Below, piece by piece: positions 49,254 to 58,783 of a stretch of DNA of 64,000 nucleotides; the stretch's first letter is position 1, and each line of letters opens with the position of its first letter. Source of the DNA: Halomonas dongshanensis (GTDB taxonomy: Bacteria; Pseudomonadota; Gammaproteobacteria; Pseudomonadales; Halomonadaceae); the NCBI RefSeq assembly GCF_024790395.1, contig NZ_JAJISC010000009.1:119547-183546 (forward strand), in the 5' to 3' direction. Made by a program: the position numbers and the translations under genes. Under the pieces are notes generated by a model. The model searched no databases. It was not told where the DNA came from and saw nothing but the letters and a program-made list of their open reading frames with translations.

Positions 49254-50118
49254 GCCCCACCCCCGATTTACCGTTGGGAGAGGTAGCACCTACCGCTCGA
49301 ATGGCATCAGCCCACTCGGGATAGAGATCGATGGCAACCGCCTTGAGCTGATCGGCGCAGGCCGGAGCCTTGCGGCTGGAAGGCTTGCGCGGTTCGACAC
49401 GATGGACAGGGAGGCCTTGAAGTGCGGCAGAACGATAGGCCGAAAGATTGACCAGCGGCGTTTTAAGCACGCTGATGCCGTGATCTTCGACCTCTGCATA
49501 CATGCTTCGTATGCTCTCAGCGATGTCCCGAGCATCACGCAATTGGTCGGTCATCTTATTGAGCAGGATGGATACCGGAGGCACTTCGAAGCGGGTGTAG
49601 CGTGCCAACTCGCGTAGCTCGTCGAGCATGCCTTGGGTGCCGCGCACGAATTCGCGGGCGGTGAGCAGTTCGGGGACAATGGGAGAAATCAGCCGATCGG
49701 CGGCCATCACGGCCATCTCGAGGATGACGGAGCGTGCGCCCTGCGTATCGATCAGAATGGCGTCGTAGCGATCAGCAAAGCGATCGAGCAGGTCGATTAG
49801 TCGGAAGCGACCATTCGGGGCGTTCAGCAATAGTTGCTGCAGTTGGTTCCGATAGTCGTTGGATACGATAATGTCGAGATTGGGTAGCGTGGTATGCGAA
49901 ATAATCTGATCAAGGTCGACCAGCTCTGTCGCGAGCAGCTCATACACCCCACCGGGAGCAGGCTGAGACAGTTCATAGTAGGAAGAGAGAGTCGGCTGAG
50001 AATCCAAGTCTACGAGTAGGACGCGTAAACCGGCATCTGCCAGAAGACCGCCGAGGTTGGCCGTCGTGGTGGTCTTACCAACACCACCTTTGGAACAAAC
50101 CGTTGCTGAAACGCGCAT
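49243..50118 (-). CDS. parA: ParA/Soj partition ATPase of the ICE
   Basis: A 291-residue ATPase with the deviant Walker A CSKGGVGKTTTTANL (residues about 9-23), VLLVDLDSQPTLSSYY and RYDAILIDTQGARS. It works with the ICE ParB to keep the excised circle in both daughter cells. I chose the ATG at 50,118 over a GTG one codon earlier. It is the outermost ICE gene at this end, 92 bp from the tRNA-Thr 3' end. Confidence 0.94.
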   Translation of the reverse strand: MRVSATVCSKGGVGKTTTTANLGGLLADAGLRVLLVDLDSQPTLSSYYELSQPAPGGVYELLATELVDLDQIISHTTLPNLDIIVSNDYRNQLQQLLLNAPNGRFRLIDLLDRFADRYDAILIDTQGARSVILEMAVMAADRLISPIVPELLTAREFVRGTQGMLDELRELARYTRFEVPPVSILLNKMTDQLRDARDIAESIRSMYAEVEDHGISVLKTPLVNLSAYRSAALQGLPVHRVEPRKPSSRKAPACADQLKAVAIDLYPEWADAIRAVGATSPNGKSGVGHVH

Positions 50119-50210
50119 CACTGCACCTCATTCAAGGAGAAAAACGAATGAGTGCAATAGATACTTGGGAGGAAAAATTCGTATGCGCTGCAATGCTTTA
50201 GGGCATTACA
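50119..50210. other. ICE end next to tRNA-Thr (probable attachment side)
   Basis: This 92-bp gap holds the parA leader and the presumed ICE-chromosome junction. Elements of this family recombine within the 3' end of a tRNA gene, and the 3' end of tRNA-Thr faces this side. A short AATGC/GCATT hairpin (50,187-50,208) lies next to it. The matching repeat at the other ICE end is outside the window, so the exact site is not shown. Confidence 0.5.
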
Positions 50211-50286
<76 letters not shown>

Positions 50287-50352
50287 GCTCAGCGCTTCTT
50301 GCAATATGACCGCGTAGTGTATCGCGCAATCATCAAGAAACCGTGTTGACAA

Positions 50353-50427
50353 TGGCTGGGGTACCAGGATTCGAACCTGGGAATGCCGATACCAAAAACC
50401 GGTGCCTTACCACTTGGCGATACCCCA
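50353..50427 (-). tRNA. tRNA-Gln (TTG anticodon)
   Basis: A 75-nt cloverleaf on the minus strand beginning TGGGGTATCGCC, with anticodon TTG (loop TTTTTGG) and an encoded CCA. Co-transcribed with the flanking tRNA-Phe and tRNA-Thr. Confidence 0.95.
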
Positions 50428-50433
50428 GCAGTG

Positions 50434-50510
<77 letters not shown>

Positions 50511-50525
50511 CTGCCAACGGTGCGT

Positions 50526-50554
50526 ATTAAACTAAAAACTCTCGGTTTCGTCAA
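50526..50554 (-). promoter_or_regulatory. Promoter of the tRNA-Phe/Gln/Thr operon
   Basis: TTGACG (-35), 17 bases, TTTAAT (-10) on the minus strand, ending 16 bases before tRNA-Phe. A strong sigma-70-type promoter. Confidence 0.8.
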
Positions 50555-50615
50555 CACCTATGTGCAACTTTCTTTTCGCGCCCGGCGCCTGGGAAGCGGC
50601 TCGCGGGCGCATCGA

Positions 50616-50885
50616 TCAGCTCGGCTTACGCGGTACGAAGCCTTCGGCCTGATCGGTCTCCTGGTTATCGAGAAAGCGCTCCATCTGCTCCATGAGATAG
50701 GCCCGAGCCTCAGGGTCGAGCATGTTGAGGTGTTTTTCGTTGATCAGTCGGGTCTGCAGCGCCTGCCACTCCTCCCAGGCCTTTCTGGAGACGCTGGCCT
50801 GAATATCCTGGCCCTTCTTACCGGGCAGCGGCGGAAAGGGAAGCGCTGGCAGTTCCTGTTGGTACTTGCGACAAAAGACGTTCAT
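50616..50885 (-). CDS. yggX: Probable Fe(2+)-trafficking protein YggX
   Basis: An 89-residue cytoplasmic protein. VFCRKYQQELPALPFPPLPG, KAWEEWQALQTRLINEKHLN and MLDPEARAYLMEQMERFL are nearly family consensus. The single Cys at residue 5 is conserved. It protects iron-sulfur clusters from oxidation. AAGGAG precedes the ATG. It lies 110 bases downstream of mutY, whose product is an iron-sulfur enzyme, the usual arrangement. Confidence 0.95.
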   Translation of the reverse strand: MNVFCRKYQQELPALPFPPLPGKKGQDIQASVSRKAWEEWQALQTRLINEKHLNMLDPEARAYLMEQMERFLDNQETDQAEGFVPRKPS

Positions 50886-50995
50886 GGCGGTGAGCTCCTT
50901 GATAATGAAAGTAATGGTGGCGAATAAAAGTGGTAAATCACATAGCGTAAACGCAGGTGCGCGGCCTTGTTGCGCGCTTATATCGTCGGTGGAGG

Positions 50996-52087
50996 TTACA
51001 CAGGCCCAGGGGCGAGATCCAGGGTAAAAGGTTCGAGCTGGGTCAAGAGCCGTTTGACCGGTGCCGCGAGCCCAAGCGCCTGGGGAGCACTCGAGTCGTA
51101 CCAGACGCCGGTTTCGCGAATGCCGACCAGACGATCGCAGGTGGCAGTCCAGGGGGTAATCTCCAGGCGAAAATGGCTGAAGACATGGGTGAACGTTGCT
51201 CCCGGCGGCTCCTGGGTACAGCCTGCGGCGTGAAGCCCCAGCCAGTCGTCGAGCGCCTGCGCGCTATCGAACTGTGGCAAGCTCCAAAGCCCACCCCAAA
51301 GCCCCGTAGGCGGGCGCTGCTCAAGCCAGATACGCCCTTCACGGTCACGCAGCATCAGCATGAAGGTGGTGCGCGTGGGGAGCGCTTTTTTGGGTTTGGA
51401 CTCGGGATAGCGCTGCGGCTCGCCTTCGGCGTAACCGGCGCAGACATCCTCGAAGGGGCAGATGTCGCAGTCGGGTCGGCTACGCCGACACAGCGTGGCG
51501 CCGAAGTCCATCATCGCCTGGGTATAGTCGGCCAGCCGGTGCGCGGGGGTATAGTACTCCGCCAGCGCCCATAGCCTGCGCTCGACGCTAGGTTTGCCCG
51601 GCCAGCCGGGGATGGCGTGCAGACGCGTAAGAGTGCGTTTGACGTTGCCATCTAAAATGGCGGCACGCTGACCGGTGCTTTGGGCGATGATCGCCCCGGC
51701 AGTGGAGCGGCCGATACCGGGCAGTGCCATTAGCGATTCGACGCTGTCGGTGGGAAGCTCGCCATGGGCGTCGAAGGCCTCTATGGCAGCCTTGTGCAGA
51801 TTACGCGCCCGGGCATAGTAGCCAAGCCCCGTCCATAGATGCAGCACCTCATCGACCGGCGCGCGCGCGAGCGACTCCAGCGTAGGAAACCGCGCCATGA
51901 AGCGCTCGAAGTAGTCGATCACCGTAGCGACCTGGGTCTGCTGCAGCATGATTTCCGATACCCACACGCGGTAGGCCGTTCGCGGGCTCTGCCAGGGCAG
52001 ATCGTGTCGTCCATGGCGGTCGAACCAGGTGAGCAGTCGCTGTTGAAACGCATCGGCCGCAAGGCGCGGCGCGGGCATGTCCACCAT
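50996..52087 (-). CDS. mutY: A/G-specific adenine glycosylase MutY
   Basis: A 363-residue base-excision repair enzyme that removes adenine opposite 8-oxoguanine. The catalytic Glu is in WVSEIMLQQTQV (about residue 45), the helix-hairpin-helix in LMALPGIGRSTAGAI, and the Asp in AILDGNVKRTL. The 4Fe-4S cluster ligands are C-x6-C-x2-C-x5-C (CRRSRPDCDICPFEDVC). A C-terminal NUDIX-like domain follows. AAAGGT precedes the ATG. It shares an operon with yggX. Confidence 0.97.
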   Translation of the reverse strand: MVDMPAPRLAADAFQQRLLTWFDRHGRHDLPWQSPRTAYRVWVSEIMLQQTQVATVIDYFERFMARFPTLESLARAPVDEVLHLWTGLGYYARARNLHKAAIEAFDAHGELPTDSVESLMALPGIGRSTAGAIIAQSTGQRAAILDGNVKRTLTRLHAIPGWPGKPSVERRLWALAEYYTPAHRLADYTQAMMDFGATLCRRSRPDCDICPFEDVCAGYAEGEPQRYPESKPKKALPTRTTFMLMLRDREGRIWLEQRPPTGLWGGLWSLPQFDSAQALDDWLGLHAAGCTQEPPGATFTHVFSHFRLEITPWTATCDRLVGIRETGVWYDSSAPQALGLAAPVKRLLTQLEPFTLDLAPGPV

Positions 52088-52111
52088 GCAGATACCTTTT
52101 AGATCGATAGC

Positions 52112-52138
52112 AAAAAAAGCGCCGGCGAACGCCGGCGC
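52112..52138 (-). terminator. Intrinsic terminator of asmA
   Basis: On the minus strand, GCGCCGGCG-TT-CGCCGGCGC is followed by seven T. It lies 22 bases after the asmA stop and before mutY. Confidence 0.92.
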
Positions 52139-52160
52139 AGAGACTGACTCGTAAGGATGC

Positions 52161-54500
52161 TCAATCGAATAGACGCTGGATGCCGTCGCGAAGTTCCTGC
52201 CCTACGCCTTCGCCCAGGTGCTCGTCGAGACGATCGAGCGCGCCACCCAACTGCTCGTCCAGCGCCTCCCCGGCGCGGCTGCCCGCTTCGCTGCGCAATA
52301 GTCCCACCAGCGAGGATTGAAACGCCTCGCGATCGAAGTGGCACCACTGATCGCGCGCCGCGCTTACTGCTCCCTCGCAGCGTACCGGCAAGGGCAGCTG
52401 CTCCAGACGTGGATTGACGGCGCAGGCGGCATCGGCTGTATCCACTACGCGGGCGCTGGCGCGGGTATCGAAGATCATCTGATTGAGATCGAACTCACCG
52501 CCGCCCGCCACTTCTATACCGGGTAGCGCAATGGTCAGGTCGTCGCTGGTCATCACGCCGTTACGAATGGCGAAGGTGGCGTCGAAGCGCTCGAAACGCG
52601 TATCGGTGTGCCAATCGCGGCGTACCTCCTCGCCTTCGAGCTGGGCGACGATCTCGCACATCTCGCGCGAAACGTTAATATCGAAAATGGCGCCATCGTT
52701 GACTCGCGCATCGAGCTCACCATTGAGGTTACCCAGCAGTGCGCTGCGGGTATTGCCTTGGCTGGCAAGCTCCCCTGACATGTTGAAGCGCCCGCGCAGA
52801 GGCGCGGTATCGCCGCTGATCGCCTCCAAGAGTGGGGCGATCTGAACGCGCTCGATACTCGGCGTGAGCTGCCAGTCGAGAACGTTTTCGCGCGCGTCGA
52901 TGGCACCAGTCGCGCTGATATCGCCCTCGTAGAAGCCCGCTTCGAAAGCGCTCAGACGCTGTATGCCCTCCTCGCCCCGCAGCGACATTCTGGCCGAGTC
53001 GAAGTCGAGCCCGCCAAGCACCAGGGAGACGATGGCAAGATCCCCATTGATCTGCGCGCGCGACAGCCAGGCTTGGGGCAGCAGCTCGTTCTCGCTGGCG
53101 TTTTGCGCGAAGGCCTTGCGCAGCAAGCCCGTCCGGCTCGCCTGCTGCGAGGTTTCACGCCCAGGCAGATAGCGATCCAGATCGAGACTATCGCCCTCCA
53201 GGTCAAAGTTGAGGGCGTCGCCGTCAAAGCGGAAATCGAGCGCGCCGGTAAAGGTACTATCATCCACGACCAGTGACAGACTCGGCAGCGCCAGGCGCTC
53301 GAGATCGCCCTCGAGGGGGCTGGTCAGCGCCACGTCACTCAGCGCTGCCTCGTTGGCGGTCTTGAGCTCGGCGCCCAGGCGCGAAAGCCACGGACGCATG
53401 TTGAAAGGCGCTGCGGTGACCTGGCCACTATAGTGGGGGGCGCTTGTCAGCTGGTCGAGATTGAGATGGCCGCTCAGGCGCAGATTATCGGGGCCGGTGA
53501 GCTGCAGATTACGCAGCTGTGCGGTACCAGCTTCGAGATCGCCCTCGAGCGCGAAAGCTAGGCTCAGCGCTAGGCTACCCTGCCAGTTCTCTGGGTGGCG
53601 CAGTCCCGCTTCGAGCACGCCATCGTTGATGGTCAACTGCTGCTCGCCCAGCCGCGCGATCAGCTCCCCGGCCTTGAAGGTCAACTGCTGCGGCGCGTCG
53701 CTACCGGCCAGCTGCGTGCGCGTGACCAGGTTGGTGTTTTCCAGGGTAAAGCGATGCTCGCTCAACCCCAGGCGCATGCGCGTATCGAGATTGATCTCGC
53801 TGGTAACGTCGGGGGTTCGCTCCAGCGCCTCGGCGCTTAGCTGGTTGTGCTTGTCGACGGTGAACATCACCTTGAGCGGGAAGGCGCGCACGGCATTGAC
53901 GTTGCTGCCGCTCAAATTGAGCTGTTTGACGTGCCAGAAAGCGTTCTCCAGCGCGTCGCGAAAGCGGATATCGGTATTGCGCACGTCGACGCTGGCGATG
54001 TTGAGCACCACCGACAGATTCCCCGCATCCACGTGAGGGCCGGCGCTTGCTGGCGCCAGCGCCGCTTCGGCTTCATCGCCCTGCTCGGCCAAGCGCTCGG
54101 TGAGCGATGTCCAGTTGCCTTGGCCTTCGGCGTCGCGCTCTAAATTGAGGCGCACGCCATCCAGCGTCAGGCCGTCCACGGCGATCTCACCGCGCAGAAG
54201 GGGTGCGAAGGCGACGCTGACCTCGGCCTTGTCGATGGCGACGAAGGGCGTCTGCTCCTCGGTCTGCTCGGGCAGCCAGGCGCGCGCCTGCGAGACGCCA
54301 ACGCCAATGCGCGGGTAGAACGACCAAGTAATGGGGCCATCGAGGGCGAGATTGAGCCCCGTCTGCTCTTCGACCACCTCGATCAGGCGCGGTTTGAAGT
54401 CCTCGGGATCGAGAAAGGTGGTAACGTACACCACGGCAGCGACACCGATGATCGCCACGATGCCGACGGCCGCCAGCAGGATTCGCAATAACTGCTTCAT
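52161..54500 (-). CDS. AsmA family protein
   Basis: A 779-residue envelope protein. One N-terminal membrane helix (about 5-28) is followed by the AsmA start FLDPEDFKPRLIEVVEEQTG and LALDGPITWSFYPRIGVGV. Long beta-rich repeats fill the middle, and the conserved C-terminal part has LNGELDARVNDGAIFDINV. AsmA-like proteins are bridges for phospholipid transport between membranes. It overlaps the acetyltransferase gene by one base. Confidence 0.93.
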   Translation of the reverse strand: MKQLLRILLAAVGIVAIIGVAAVVYVTTFLDPEDFKPRLIEVVEEQTGLNLALDGPITWSFYPRIGVGVSQARAWLPEQTEEQTPFVAIDKAEVSVAFAPLLRGEIAVDGLTLDGVRLNLERDAEGQGNWTSLTERLAEQGDEAEAALAPASAGPHVDAGNLSVVLNIASVDVRNTDIRFRDALENAFWHVKQLNLSGSNVNAVRAFPLKVMFTVDKHNQLSAEALERTPDVTSEINLDTRMRLGLSEHRFTLENTNLVTRTQLAGSDAPQQLTFKAGELIARLGEQQLTINDGVLEAGLRHPENWQGSLALSLAFALEGDLEAGTAQLRNLQLTGPDNLRLSGHLNLDQLTSAPHYSGQVTAAPFNMRPWLSRLGAELKTANEAALSDVALTSPLEGDLERLALPSLSLVVDDSTFTGALDFRFDGDALNFDLEGDSLDLDRYLPGRETSQQASRTGLLRKAFAQNASENELLPQAWLSRAQINGDLAIVSLVLGGLDFDSARMSLRGEEGIQRLSAFEAGFYEGDISATGAIDARENVLDWQLTPSIERVQIAPLLEAISGDTAPLRGRFNMSGELASQGNTRSALLGNLNGELDARVNDGAIFDINVSREMCEIVAQLEGEEVRRDWHTDTRFERFDATFAIRNGVMTSDDLTIALPGIEVAGGGEFDLNQMIFDTRASARVVDTADAACAVNPRLEQLPLPVRCEGAVSAARDQWCHFDREAFQSSLVGLLRSEAGSRAGEALDEQLGGALDRLDEHLGEGVGQELRDGIQRLFD

Positions 54501-54985
54501 TATTCCCCTTTTCCTTGCGGGTTCAATTCAACGAATTCACCGTGCCTCGCGGCGGTTGCATCGCCAGGCGGTGGGAGTGACACCGGGCGATAGCCCAGTT
54601 TGGAAAGCAGTATGCGATCCGGGAGCGGCAGCACCGCCGTGGCGATGCGCAGTACCCGCCCCTGCTCGCTGGCAAGCTCGCCCATCAGCGCGATTAGCCG
54701 CGAGCCCACGCCTCGGCGCCGGGTGCTCTTATGCACGCAAAGCTGCGACAGCCACCATGCACCGTCGGCGGCCACCTCGATGGCCACCGCGCCGAGCAAG
54801 CGGTCGTTGAACCGCGCGCAGGCAAAGAAATGGCGAGCCTCCAGGTGCTGAAGGATGAAAGCTTCGGGCGAGTCGACGCGCATCCGCTCTTCCGGCGCAT
54901 CGGCGTAGATACGCAGCAGGTCAACGCGCTCCTGCTCACAGGCATCCCAGCGCGCCTGATCTACGGTCTGCAGTGTGACGGGCAT
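54500..54985 (-). CDS. GNAT acetyltransferase, PanZ/PanM-like
   Basis: A 161-residue GNAT protein. ERVDLLRIYADAPEERM, FFACARFNDRLLGAVAIEVA and HKSTRRRGVGSRLI (acetyl-CoA loop RRRGVG) follow the plan of PanZ/PanM. These bind acetyl-CoA and promote self-cleavage of aspartate decarboxylase PanD. The resemblance is clear in the core, but substrate and role here are inferred. I chose the ATG at 54,985; a longer frame upstream lacks support. Confidence 0.75.
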   Translation of the reverse strand: MPVTLQTVDQARWDACEQERVDLLRIYADAPEERMRVDSPEAFILQHLEARHFFACARFNDRLLGAVAIEVAADGAWWLSQLCVHKSTRRRGVGSRLIALMGELASEQGRVLRIATAVLPLPDRILLSKLGYRPVSLPPPGDATAARHGEFVELNPQGKGE

Positions 54986-55150
54986 ATTCGTGTCCTCAGC
55001 CAGCGCTGGCGTAATAAAGAGGCTCCTGACGCGCATTGTAGCGGATGGGGGCACCGATTCTCTATAATGGTCGCTTTGTCTGCTCGCGAGGCGGTATCGA
55101 TCCCGTAGCGACCCTTCCTACCATGTGCGCCCAAGCGCAGGAGATGCAAG

Positions 55151-55744
55151 ATGTCAGCGCGTATTGCCACGGTCAGCCGTGACACCAACGAAACGCAGAT
55201 CAGCGTCAGCGTCAATCTCGACGGCGAAGGCCGCCTGACGTGCCAAACCGGCGTCCCCTTTTTCGATCACATGCTCGACCAAGTGGCGCGCCATGGCCTG
55301 ATCGATCTCGACATCGACGCCCACGGCGACCTGCATATCGATGCGCACCATACGGTCGAAGACGTAGGCATCACCTTGGGGCAGGCGTTCGACAAGGCGA
55401 TCGGTGACAAGCGCGGCATCTACCGCTACGGCCACGCTTACGTACCGCTGGACGAGGCGCTCTCACGGGTTGTGATCGATTTCTCCGGCCGCCCCGGGCT
55501 TTATATGAACGTCGACTTTACCCGCGAAATGATCGGCGCGCTCGACACCCAGCTCATCTCTGAATTTTTCAACGGCTTCGTCAATCATGCCCGGGTGTCA
55601 CTGCACATCGACAACCTGAAGGGCGACAACGCCCACCATCAGGCCGAAACCATCTTCAAGGCCTTCGGTCGCGCGCTGCGCATGGCCGTTAGCGAAGATC
55701 CACGCATGGCCGGGCAAATGCCGTCCACCAAGGGCAGCCTCTAA
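55151..55744 (+). CDS. hisB: Imidazoleglycerol-phosphate dehydratase HisB
   Basis: A 197-residue enzyme of histidine synthesis (step six, dehydration to imidazole acetol phosphate). The two metal motifs are [12 protein letters not shown] (about residue 60) and [14 protein letters not shown] (about residue 159). Monofunctional, without the phosphatase domain of enterobacterial HisB. First gene of hisB-hisH-hisA-hisF; AGGAGATG precedes the ATG. Confidence 0.98.
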   Translation: MSARIATVSRDTNETQISVSVNLDGEGRLTCQTGVPFFDHMLDQVARHGLIDLDIDAHGDLHIDAHHTVEDVGITLGQAFDKAIGDKRGIYRYGHAYVPLDEALSRVVIDFSGRPGLYMNVDFTREMIGALDTQLISEFFNGFVNHARVSLHIDNLKGDNAHHQAETIFKAFGRALRMAVSEDPRMAGQMPSTKGSL

Positions 55745-55784
55745 GCGCTGACCGTTACGATCGACGCGGGAAGAGGAGCGAAGC

Positions 55785-56423
55785 ATGACCATTGCTGTTA
55801 TCGATTACGGAATGGGCAACCTGCACTCGGTTGCCAAGGCCCTGGAACACGTCACCCACGAAAACGTCGTCATTACCCGCGACCCGCGCCGGATTCTTGG
55901 CGCCACGCGCCTGGTGCTACCCGGCCAAGGCGCCATTCGCGACTGCATGGGCGAACTCGAGCGTGCCGAGCTGCGCGGCTTGGTGGATGACGTACTGGAG
56001 CGCCAGGACAAGCCGCTGCTGGGTATTTGTGTCGGCCAACAGATGCTGCTCGAACGCAGCGAAGAGAATGGCGGCGTAGAGTGTTTGGGCTTTCTGCCCG
56101 GCAGCGTCGACCGCTTTCCCGGCGACATGCAAGATGCCAAAGGCCAGCGCTTGAAGGTGCCGCACATGGGTTGGAACGTGGTGGCGCAGTGCGAGCACCC
56201 GCTATGGCAGGGAATCGACGACAACGAGCACTTCTATTTCGTCCATAGCTACTTCGTTCACGCGCGCGAGCCCGCGCACGTGTTCGGCACCACCCGCTAC
56301 GGACATATCGACGCCCACGTTGCCGTCGGCCGCGATGCAACCTTCGCCGTGCAGTTCCATCCGGAAAAGAGCGCGCGTGCGGGCCTGCGCCTGCTGGAAA
56401 ACTTCGTCACCTGGACGCCCTGA
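55785..56423 (+). CDS. hisH: Imidazole glycerol phosphate synthase, glutaminase subunit HisH
   Basis: A 212-residue class I glutamine amidotransferase that feeds ammonia to HisF. The nucleophile Cys is in GICVGQQMLLERS (about residue 82) and the His-Glu pair in VQFHPEKS (about residue 192-194). AGAGGAG precedes the ATG. 40 bases after hisB. Confidence 0.97.
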   Translation: MTIAVIDYGMGNLHSVAKALEHVTHENVVITRDPRRILGATRLVLPGQGAIRDCMGELERAELRGLVDDVLERQDKPLLGICVGQQMLLERSEENGGVECLGFLPGSVDRFPGDMQDAKGQRLKVPHMGWNVVAQCEHPLWQGIDDNEHFYFVHSYFVHAREPAHVFGTTRYGHIDAHVAVGRDATFAVQFHPEKSARAGLRLLENFVTWTP

Positions 56424-56461
56424 CAAGCGCTTGAGAAAGCCACCCTGCGAGAGGTTTGATT

Positions 56462-57208
56462 ATGTTGGTAATTCCCGCGATTGATCTCAAGGACGGTCAG
56501 TGCGTCCGTTTGAAGCAAGGCCGCATGGACGATGCGACCTCCTACGGCGACGACCCGGTCGCCATGGCCGCGCGCTGGGTCGAGGCTGGCGCGCGCCGTT
56601 TGCACTTGGTCGATCTTAACGGTGCCTTCGAAGGCAAGCCGGTCAACGGCGATGCCGTAACCGCCATCGCCCGCGCCTACCCGGAGCTGCCCATCCAGAT
56701 CGGCGGCGGCATCCGCAGCGCGGCGACCATCGAGCACTACCTTGCAGCCGGGGTGCGCTACGTCATCATCGGCACCAAGGCGGTCAAGGAGCCGGACTTC
56801 GTCACCGAGATGTGCCGTGCGTTTCCCGGCCACGTGATCGTCGGCCTCGATGCCAAAGATGGCTTTGTCGCCACCGACGGCTGGGCCGAAGTCTCAAGCG
56901 TGAAAGCCACCGAGCTTGCCAAGCGCTTCGCCGATGACGGCGTCTCGAGCATCGTCTACACCGATATCGCCCGCGACGGCATGATGCAGGGCGTCAACGT
57001 CGAGGCGACCGCCGAACTTGCGCGTCAGGGCGGGCTTCCGGTCATCGCCTCGGGCGGGGTGACCAACCTCGACGACATTCAAGCGCTCTGCGACGTGGCG
57101 GATAGCGGCATTCTCGGGGCGATCACCGGGCGCGCCATCTACGAGGGCAGCCTCGACGTCGCCGAGGCGCAGCGGCTAAGCGACTCGCTAACGGGAGGCA
57201 CGCCGTGA
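56462..57208 (+). CDS. hisA: Phosphoribosylformimino-5-aminoimidazole carboxamide ribotide isomerase HisA
   Basis: A 248-residue beta/alpha barrel. The catalytic Asp residues lie in [18 protein letters not shown] (Asp about 8) and [15 protein letters not shown] (about 129). Phosphate-binding loops QIGGGIRS and IASGGVTN are present. I chose the ATG at 56,462 (GAGAGG upstream) over a TTG two codons earlier. It overlaps hisF by 4 bases. Confidence 0.97.
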   Translation: MLVIPAIDLKDGQCVRLKQGRMDDATSYGDDPVAMAARWVEAGARRLHLVDLNGAFEGKPVNGDAVTAIARAYPELPIQIGGGIRSAATIEHYLAAGVRYVIIGTKAVKEPDFVTEMCRAFPGHVIVGLDAKDGFVATDGWAEVSSVKATELAKRFADDGVSSIVYTDIARDGMMQGVNVEATAELARQGGLPVIASGGVTNLDDIQALCDVADSGILGAITGRAIYEGSLDVAEAQRLSDSLTGGTP

Positions 57209-57978
57209 GCCTGGCCAAGCGCATCATTCCCTGCCTCGACGTCGATGCTGGGCGCGTGGTCAAAGGGGTCAACTTCCTCGGCATTCGCGACGCCGGTGAT
57301 CCGGTCGAAATCGCCCAGCGCTACAATCAGCAGGGCGCCGACGAGATCACCTTTCTCGACATCACCGCCAGCCACGAAGACCGCGATACCACGGTGGAGA
57401 TGGTCGAGCGGATCGCCGGTGAGGTATTCATCCCGTTGACCGTCGGCGGTGGCATTCGCCGCTGCGAAGACATTCGCACCATGCTCAACGCCGGCGCCGA
57501 CAAGGTATCGATCAATACCGCCGCGGTCACCAACCCCGAGTTCGTTCGCGAAGCCGCTGATCGTTTCGGCAGCCAGTGCATCGTGGTGGCGATCGACGCC
57601 AAACGCGTCTCGGGCGAGAATGAAACGCCGCGCTGGGAGATTTTCACCCACGGCGGGCGCCGCGCCACCGGGCTGGACGCCGTGGAGTGGGCGAAGAAGA
57701 TGGTCGAATTCGGCGCCGGTGAGCTGCTGCTCACCAGCATGGACCGCGATGGCACTAAAAGCGGCTTCGATGTCGGCGTTACCCGGGCGATCTCGGATGC
57801 GGTGAGCGTCCCAGTCATCGCCTCAGGCGGCGTGGGCAATCTCGACCACCTGGTCGAAGGCGTTCGCGACGGGCGCGCCGATGCCGTACTGGCCGCCAGC
57901 ATCTTCCATTTCGGTGAGTACACCATTCCCGAGGCCAAGCGTTACATGGCCGAACGCGGCGTCGAGATGCGCCTGTAA
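57205..57978 (+). CDS. hisF: Imidazole glycerol phosphate synthase, cyclase subunit HisF
   Basis: A 257-residue beta/alpha barrel that closes the imidazole ring. The catalytic Asp residues lie in [19 protein letters not shown] (Asp about 11) and [15 protein letters not shown] (about 132). Starts at GTG within the hisA stop (GTGA). A strong hairpin follows at 58,014. Confidence 0.98.
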   Translation: MSLAKRIIPCLDVDAGRVVKGVNFLGIRDAGDPVEIAQRYNQQGADEITFLDITASHEDRDTTVEMVERIAGEVFIPLTVGGGIRRCEDIRTMLNAGADKVSINTAAVTNPEFVREAADRFGSQCIVVAIDAKRVSGENETPRWEIFTHGGRRATGLDAVEWAKKMVEFGAGELLLTSMDRDGTKSGFDVGVTRAISDAVSVPVIASGGVGNLDHLVEGVRDGRADAVLAASIFHFGEYTIPEAKRYMAERGVEMRL

Positions 57979-58013
57979 GCCGCTCGGCTTATCGCGCTAT
58001 ACGCCACTACGTA

Positions 58014-58040
58014 CGAAGGCCGGGCAATGCCCGGCCTTCG
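58014..58040. terminator. Hairpin terminator between hisF and the DUF416 gene
   Basis: CGAAGGCCGGGC, 3 bases, GCCCGGCCTTCG: a perfect 12-bp stem between convergent genes. The T-tract is short, so termination may be partial; it can act in both directions. Confidence 0.75.
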
Positions 58041-58067
58041 TCTATCTAGCTAATCGTCCCGACCGCT

Positions 58068-58667
58068 CTAGTCGTCGTCGAGGCTCAGCCCAAGGTTGCT
58101 GACCCCGCCGTTGCGCCCCAGCTGGCGCAACGCCTTGAGCGCGGCGACGTCGAGACGCGCATCGCTGACCTCATCCAGAACGGCATCTTGAAAGTCGTTC
58201 TCGTCGGCCATTAGCGGGTGATCCCGAATCAACAGCGCAAGCTTCTGGGCGTCTTCCTCGCCTTCGGTGAGCTCGATGAAGGCACGCACGCCCGCGCGTG
58301 AGGTGCGGCTGACATCGAGTACCGCTTCGGGTGACTCGCCCTGCAGGGTGTCGAGCAGCGCCGAGATCGAGACCACGGCGTCCAGCGCGCGACGGGCGCC
58401 GAAGCTATCGTCCTCGGGCGGCGGCTCGCAGTCGGCGAGCTTTTCGGCCTGGCGGGCGAAATCGATACTGGCGGAGGGCACGCTCAAGCGCTCCCACACC
58501 AAGCTAAGGACTGTCCGCAGCGTGTGGCTATCGCCCTGCCCTGCGGTTTGCTCGTAGAGCACGTAGTTGGGCAGCAAACGCTCGCAGAGCGCGGCCATGA
58601 AGGCCTGCTGGGCAGGCAGAGAAAGCTGTTGCAGTCGCTGATAGAAACCTAGCGGTTTGGACGCCAT
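58068..58667 (-). CDS. DUF416 family protein (YjaG-like)
   Basis: A 199-residue helical protein. FMAALCERLLPNYVLYEQTA, VWERLSVPSASIDFARQAEK and ALDAVVSISALLDTLQGESP match DUF416 (YjaG) closely. Function unknown. It converges on hisF. Confidence 0.92.
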   Translation of the reverse strand: MASKPLGFYQRLQQLSLPAQQAFMAALCERLLPNYVLYEQTAGQGDSHTLRTVLSLVWERLSVPSASIDFARQAEKLADCEPPPEDDSFGARRALDAVVSISALLDTLQGESPEAVLDVSRTSRAGVRAFIELTEGEEDAQKLALLIRDHPLMADENDFQDAVLDEVSDARLDVAALKALRQLGRNGGVSNLGLSLDDD

Positions 58668-58783
58668 GTGGGATACCTGGTCGGCGGATATTGGTGTTCG
58701 AAACGGCTTACGTTATCGTCATGTGTCGTATGTGTCTGCAGCGCCAAGGGGCGCTGCCTTAAGAGGCCGGCAAGGAGATTACC

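Larger units (their letters stand above)
1..50210. mobile_element. Integrative and conjugative element (PFGI-1/ICEclc-like), left part cut off by the window
   Basis: A contiguous block of ICE genes runs from the left edge to the 3' end of tRNA-Thr. It holds parA, dnaB, parB, ssb, topoisomerase III and a complete set of proteins resembling the TIGR037xx conjugation families, a TraD coupling protein and a VirB4-like ATPase. The order is that of the PFGI-1/ICEclc/SPI-7 group. No integrase, relaxase (TraI_2 type) or second attachment site is visible, so the element continues beyond position 1. The right boundary at the tRNA-Thr 3' end is inferred from gene content and from the habit of this family to insert at tRNA 3' ends. 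Confidence 0.93.
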